64,000 nucleotides of DNA from Adiantum capillus-veneris (Eukaryota; Streptophyta; Polypodiopsida; Polypodiales; Pteridaceae), in the NCBI GenBank assembly GCA_014529385.2, contig CM043942.1, forward strand, positions 23,484,491 to 23,548,490, in the 5' to 3' direction. Under the pieces are notes generated by a model. It ran no database searches, was not told the origin of the DNA, and worked only from the letters and a program-made list of their open reading frames with translations. Numbering within the stretch: position 1 is the stretch's first letter; the number at the start of each line of letters is the position of its first letter. Made by a program: the position numbers and the translations under genes. Shown piece by piece: positions 59,464 through 64,000 of the stretch.

Positions 59464-60377
59464 TTTACATAGGGGGGGAAGATATTCCAGATAGACTCTG
59501 TGTAGAAATCTGGGTTACTTTTAGCAAACTCCATGCTACCCTCAGTACGTATGTACAATCCAGTATTTGAGGGGCATTTGGAGTGATCGATTAGGTGTAG
59601 GTTAAATGGGGCTTTAATAAGTTCTCCTTTGTCCAAGAATTGTCCACCCTTTAGAATTTTAAGTTTGCAGTCTTCCACTGTTGATGCAGGGAGGTTGGCC
59701 AAGTACACCCAGGTTTCACTAAGAATCGGAGCCAAGAAGGCTTTGTTTGGTAGAACCCAAAGTTGATGGTCTACTCCGAGAGATTCAATTTCTATCTGTC
59801 TTAATGGTAAGACAGGAAAGACTTTTGAGATTTTAGGGACCATCTCAAGGAGATTAACATCATTGAGAGAGCAGAGGTTAGATTGAAACTCTTTTACTGC
59901 CTCTAGAGCAGCACTATCCCGACAGAAGATGCCACCCGTTGAAGGGATGGCGGGGGTATTTGGGGTGCAAATAAAAGAGGGATTAAGTCCACAGAGTTTT
60001 CTAAGGAAATTTGACAACTCAGCTCCAGATGAGGAGAACAGGGCAAGCTCTTGCTGATATTGTGAAGCAAGGACGGGAAGTTGGGCAATGTATTCGGAAA
60101 GCAGATTAACACCTTCTAGTGGGTCTTTGTCCAAAGATGCTAGAATTTTTACCCAATCATTAAATGATAACATATGCAAGAAAAAAAGTTTTTTTCCCGA
60201 AACTAGAGCAGAATCATAAATAAGTTGTGAAGCATCCAGACTGCTAATACATCTGAGGACCAGAGAGGAGGCCACAGAGAGGGGCTCCGAGGTAAGTTCC
60301 AAACCTTGAGATAGCGCAAGAGTCTGCAAAAAAAGTGAGGTCAGGTTTATTATTTCTTGCCATAGTATGTGATACAT
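59346..60377 (-). CDS. Unrecognised 343-codon ORF, minus strand
   Basis: The longest open frame outside the LTR elements. Its composition is protein-like: many Leu/Ser, balanced charge, repeated helical segments (KLFFLHMLSFNDWVKILASL, LLSEYIAQLPVLASQYQQEL). No motif of a known enzyme is seen. A polypyrimidine-AG site ending at 60324 lies inside its first 20 codons, so the true exon may start at 60323. Together with 58978-59463 it would make a protein of about 500 residues with a basic tail. It could be a viral-capsid-like insertion, the first ORF of a retroelement, or a host gene. Confidence 0.45.
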   Translation of the reverse strand: MYHILWQEIINLTSLFLQTLALSQGLELTSEPLSVASSLVLRCISSLDASQLIYDSALVSGKKLFFLHMLSFNDWVKILASLDKDPLEGVNLLSEYIAQLPVLASQYQQELALFSSSGAELSNFLRKLCGLNPSFICTPNTPAIPSTGGIFCRDSAALEAVKEFQSNLCSLNDVNLLEMVPKISKVFPVLPLRQIEIESLGVDHQLWVLPNKAFLAPILSETWVYLANLPASTVEDCKLKILKGGQFLDKGELIKAPFNLHLIDHSKCPSNTGLYIRTEGSMEFAKSNPDFYTESIWNIFPPYVKCACRSWTPKLPVNQALCGLTMLYGLSSTIWNYYSQRNQ

Positions 60378-60538
60378 AATTTGGCTTTCCTAGCAAGGAA
60401 AGGTCTAGTTCTAGCAGCTAGGGTATCTTTTGGTGCATGGTCTTTCATGAAGAGCTTGATCTGGTCAAGGATCTTTGCGTGATTCTTAGGGTTGTGATTT
60501 GTACTCATGCGAGCTGTCAATCTATAATGTGAGCAGTC
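60378..60538 (-). CDS. Possible exon 2 of minus-strand gene
   Basis: After TTTGTTTCAG (60548-60539) the minus strand reads DCSHYRLTARMSTNHN and then KILDQIKLFMKDHAPKDTLA in phase 0, compatible with the phase at the end of the possible exon 1 (62631). The frame meets the next ORF near 60370 by a frame change that no GT donor in the right phase explains. Start of translation could instead be the internal Met in TARMSTNH. Confidence 0.35.
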
Positions 60539-60625
60539 CTGAAACAAAGTTGATATAAAGATTAGCAAAGTGCCAACGAAGTAAAGTCTTTTTTGGTCCT
60601 GCAACCCTTCAACCCGCTGAGTCAA

Positions 60626-62628
60626 AGACTATGGTAGCCATAAGCAGGGAACCAGAAGAGAGCCTAAAAAGGGCCACCTAACACCAGCCTACCAATGAAG
60701 GATTTAGCGACTGTGGGTCCAATTTAGAGCTCTATTCTTATGAAAATTTCCTAGGCCAGCATCCCGGTTTCCTCGGAGAGGGGAGACCCTATGTATAGGA
60801 TGTGTGTGCAGCTGTTTTAAATCTTACTTAATAAGACATAATTGAACGTTTACATTCAAAAGACAACTGCCAAGGAACAATGCACTAATTTGTACAAAAA
60901 TAACTCAGTATCAGAATTATCTAAGTACAATGATTGTAAGAAAGAGATCCTCTTTCAGTGAGGTTGGTAGTAAAAAAACTTCCCCGTTCTTCAGTGGATA
61001 TTTCATAACAGTAATGTTGCTTGCCAAAGAAAAGAAACCCTCCAAGATAAGATAGAGTCCTTACCTGCATCCATCCAAACAAGACAACAATTCAGTTAGC
61101 CTTGGATGTGTTTTACAGGTATTAATGGACCATATCAATTGTTATCCATGTCCATCTTATCGGTTTTAGTTTCTTTAGACAAGCTAGGTTATTGGTATTT
61201 TTAGAAATCTTTTCTTATTCTTTTTTAATGTACTTTCTTACATGGTGAAGTCCATTAAGAGTCAAAACTATTTCGAGATCCATATCTCAGTAACCATATA
61301 CTTACCTTCAGATTTAAAACAAATAGTATCAAAGATACTCCTTTAGCTAAGGAGATGTGAAATCCGACTTTTTGTCTATCAATGGTACCAAATGAGGGTG
61401 ATACCTACCTCACTTTTTTTTAACAAGCTATTAATAAGGTGCTAGCATAACCTATTAGCATGACTGCTAGGTATACTCTTTTTCGAGTTTCTGTTGAAGC
61501 CAAAAAACTGTCATATACTTACCTTCATCAACCGTATGAACAGAGAACCACTTCATAAACCATAAGCAAACCCAAAACATTGGGTTATATCCAATCTTTA
61601 TTTTCAAATATAGATGATGATCCTTTCCTCAGAATGTGAGCAAGCACCGAGATAAAGAGTACTTAGTGCCTCGCTTTTTATACAATCTAGGAATCATTTC
61701 ATTTTTTTTAAAAAACCAGTTATGCCGGTACTAGGGAATGTGAGAACCCACAGTAAAGCAGTTTTGAACAGCGCCTTAAAACCCCATTTTTTTGCGAAAA
61801 AAAACTAGTTATGCCGAAATAAGGTACACCATGCAGATGGTGATGCGCTACAGTGTTTTAATAGGAGACCCATATCATATCGTAGCTTTTCAGCCCTGCT
61901 GCTCATAGTTCCTTTCCAAAAGAATAGCAAAAAAAGCCTATCTATCAATGTATGCCAAATCCTTCCAACCAATTCCTCTTTTACTGGCCTATTATGTGCC
62001 AACTATACATAGTATGAAGAGCCGATAGGCCCCGACAGTTTACCACATTAATCAGCATCACTGTTTTACCCAAAAAAATACATAGAGAGATGTATGTGTT
62101 GCATGCAGTCTCTTTTCAGAAAACCAGTAGGCAGAAACACCTCAACTGTAATCCAACAGTGGATATAAATTCCTTTTAGCAAACAACTCCTATGCAAATA
62201 AAATGCTGTAGGTGATGTTTAAGAATAGCCAATAAGCCAAACCACCCATCATGCTTCCATCCACATACTTATTCATTTAAGCATTCGGCTGCTTTTTATA
62301 GAGCCATTTACAAAAGCCTGTGGCGAGACCCGGCTATTTATGCAGAAAAAAAACACTTTGGAAAGAACCTGTATATGGTATTCTCCTGCACATGAATTAA
62401 AAAAACATCCTTTCCTATGTTTATATGTAGTTAATGAGTTCAACAGTTCCTAGTTACTTTCTTCCACAAAGCAACAGAACACCCATTAATCATCAGTATA
62501 TGCCATGGTATTACCTCTATTCCTTTTCATTGCCCGGCTCAAGAGGAGCCAGTCAATCCCAAAAAAACCAGTCGGTCTCTGACGGTAAGTCATAAAGGAG
62601 GCAAAAGAGAGTTTAGGTAAACCATAGT
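60626..62628. other. Interval with no recognisable coding (possible intron)
   Basis: AT-rich DNA of ~2 kb. No ORF with a family signature on either strand. Near 61715-61735 and 61805-61815 the word AGTTATGCCG recurs. If the minus-strand gene is real, this is its first intron (donor GTACTATGG at 62630, acceptor at 60539). Confidence 0.4.
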
Positions 62629-62630
62629 AC

Positions 62631-62687
62631 CTGAGGAGTTTGAGCTGCAAGCTCCATAGCTTTAGGAAGTTCAAGTAGTAATGACAT
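62631..62687 (-). CDS. Possible exon 1 of minus-strand gene
   Basis: ATG at 62687-62685 opens 19 codons (MSLLLELPKAMELAAQTPQ) ending CAG followed by GTACTATGG, a plausible plant donor in phase 0. A TATA box stands 72-80 bp upstream. Short, so weak alone, but promoter, start and donor are in the right order. Confidence 0.35.
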
Positions 62688-62758
62688 TGAGGCGGGATAC
62701 CCACAACTAAAAACTGAATCTCAAGCTAAGTGAGGGCTAAAAAGTGCCCTCACCTTAG

Positions 62759-62767
62759 TATTTATAG
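62759..62767 (-). promoter_or_regulatory. TATA box, minus strand
   Basis: Minus strand CTATAAATA, a near-consensus plant TATA box, 72-80 bp before the possible exon 1 start codon. Confidence 0.5.
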
Positions 62768-63105
62768 GTTGGTTTGCACGCATCCTGAGCGCCCGAAGTG
62801 AAAGAGCAGAGCCGCCCCTTGCTGTGAGAGCCCCTCACGTGTCAGAAGATATTATTGCCTGGGGAGAGAGCGCCAGTACATGGTCCGAGGGTGGACGGAG
62901 CCGCCTTCCTATTGTAATGATAGCTGAGGATTTCCTCTTGCTCTTTTATAAAAGAGTCCTTATTGTTTTGTCCCATACCAAAGTCGGTGGCACAATGTAG
63001 TAATGAGGGCCCTATTTTGCCAATAGGTGGGTGGGGGGGGGGGGGGGTTCTTTTAATGGAAAAAACCCATATGAGGAGGACAAAATTAACTCCATAGTAT
63101 TTACC

Positions 63106-63108
<3 letters not shown>
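62768..63108. other. Interval without gene; homopolymer G run
   Basis: No coding seen. A run of about 15 G at 63033-63047 follows GGTGGGT. The next feature is the GT microsatellite. Confidence 0.6.

Positions 63109-63191
<83 letters not shown>
63109..63191. repeat. (GT)n microsatellite, about 83 bp
   Basis: Uninterrupted GT run, followed by the same flank as the run at 32896-32976. Confidence 0.97.
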
Positions 63192-63192
<1 letters not shown>

Positions 63193-63284
63193 TTCTATGT
63201 GGATAGGGGTGCAGTGGAATCCCTGGACTATGAGAGGCAAACATTATGTGTGCTGGGTGTATTCCCCCTTCCTCCTTTCCATCG
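63191..63284. repeat. Dispersed repeat, copy B
   Basis: About 90% identical to 32977-33070, from the end of the GT run to CCTCCTTTCCATC. Beyond it the two loci differ: here a copia integrase fragment, there a gag-like remnant. Confidence 0.85.
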
Positions 63285-63660
63285 TACTCAGCGGTACTCA
63301 ATGTCTTTCACTAGCTTTGTATGCATCGTAGACTCGTTGAATATCACATGTGAGCTGCGTATAACCTTCTTAGGTTCTGGGTGCTAGAGACGATATACCA
63401 TCTCTCCGTCCCCATACCATATCCAATGAAAATGCATTTGTGTGATTTGGGGTCCAACTTTTGTTTAAACACTTTTGGCACATGTGAGAAAGCCTCACAT
63501 CCAAACACACGTAATCTGTCATAATTTTGTTGTTTGCCCATCCACATCTCCTATGGAACCTTGTACTTCAATCGTGTGCTAGGTGACCGATTGATCAAAT
63601 AAGCAACCATTGTAACAGCTTCTCCCCAAAATGGATGGGAGATTTATCACATGATTGGAT
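63285..63660 (-). pseudogene. Copia integrase C-terminal fragment
   Basis: Minus strand: a damaged FWGEAV-like start, VAYLINRSPSTRLKYKVP, an in-frame stop, EMWMGKQQNYDRLRVFGCEA, KLDPKSHKCIFIGYGMG and, in another frame, VIFNESTMHTKLV. This is the region just after the copia integrase core, where FGCEA and FIGYG are hallmark words. No RT or LTR is adjacent. Confidence 0.85.
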
Positions 63661-63732
63661 GTGTGATATGCAACCTTGCACTTCAACGTGGTATGCCTTG
63701 TGATTGGAGCACTGATTGGGCCCAAGCCTTTG

Positions 63733-64000
63733 CATAAAGAAGGGGATGTAAATAATAAAAATAATTGCTAACGATAATGTTTGGATATCTATGGCAAAGT
63801 TGTTTGGGTGCATAATGGAGATAAAATTGAGTGATTGGGCTGAAAAGAATGGCAAGCGTGCAAAAGGACAAGTAGGTTTCTATCAATATCGTAGCACCAT
63901 TGACCATCTTGTCACTCTTAGAAAGTTGATTGAAAGGAAAGTCATTGCATCATTGCTTTGTGGGCTTCAATAAAGTTTTTGATATGAATCCACGTAACAA
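63733..64000 (+). pseudogene. LINE (non-LTR) reverse-transcriptase fragment, cut by window end
   Basis: Plus strand: a damaged N-N-Y-R-T-I-M segment, then AKLFGCIMEIKLSDWAEKN, RAKGQVGF, RSTIDHLVTLRKLIER and, after a frame change, FVGFNKVFD, the usual FVDFKKAFD motif with Asp changed to Gly. This order is typical of the fingers and first palm motif of LINE RT. It continues beyond the window. Confidence 0.75.

Noticed and set aside
60626-60830. Hammerhead ribozyme next to the Penelope-like segment
   Set aside because: The conserved CTGATGA and GAAA core was not found in the right arrangement.
60700-62480. Organelle DNA or tRNA gene
   Set aside because: No cloverleaf or organelle gene fragment was recognised on either strand.

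Overview
This is a repeat-dominated stretch of a land-plant nuclear genome. Evidence: plant-type Ty3/gypsy and Ty1/copia polyproteins, primer-binding sites matching plant initiator-Met and (by recall) Asp tRNAs, a chromovirus chromodomain, long CT/GT microsatellites and low GC content. No host gene is certain. Two ~18.7-kb gypsy elements, nested copia elements and possible Penelope-like and LINE pieces suggest a large genome; fern, lycophyte or gymnosperm is a guess, not a result.

Layout. 1-6755: gene-poor DNA with a (CT)n tract and a perfect double hairpin (3105-3174). Its right end looks like the 3' LTR of an old minus-strand chromovirus whose pol lies at 28887-32482. 6761-28881: giant plus-strand gypsy element G1 (TSD TTACC), inserted at the chromovirus PPT/LTR junction. 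G1 carries in its 3' LTR the minus-strand copia element C1 (25421-28864), which lacks gag and protease. 32483-33571: microsatellites, a dispersed repeat and a gag-like remnant. 33572-57406: second giant element G2 (TSD CAAAG), inserted into the gag-like remnant (which resumes at 57407). G2 carries in its 5' LTR the minus-strand copia element C2 (33920-39097, TSD CATTG). 58290-62767: minus-strand cluster with a TATA box, splice-like sites, an unrecognised ~500-residue protein and a Penelope-like segment. 63109-64000: GT microsatellite, the second copy of the dispersed repeat, a copia integrase scrap and a LINE reverse-transcriptase scrap.

G1 and G2 are relatives with one unusual plan: LTR, Asp-type PBS, ~1.4-1.5-kb leader, a single-frame polyprotein of ~3,100-3,200 codons, a 2.2-2.8-kb linker, a second large ORF (aORF, ~1,130-1,160 codons), PPT, LTR. 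Polyprotein order: Gag, protease, RT, RNase H, two successive integrase-type zinc modules, integrase core, a second aspartic-protease-like domain, and a tail of W-x-x-K repeats. Both are decayed by scattered stops and frameshifts, so they are recent fossils.

The strongest unexplained signal is an array of long palindromes in the leader and again in the linker, i.e. just upstream of each large ORF. G1 uses one built on CGATCGCGATCG (also in both LTRs); G2 uses one built on ATCATACGCGTATGAT (a half copy in its 3' LTR). The arms differ between elements, but both keep a CGCG centre and self-complementarity. Most spacings are ~273-287 or ~113-135 bp. This looks like a duplicated cis-acting system serving two transcription or translation units in one retroelement.
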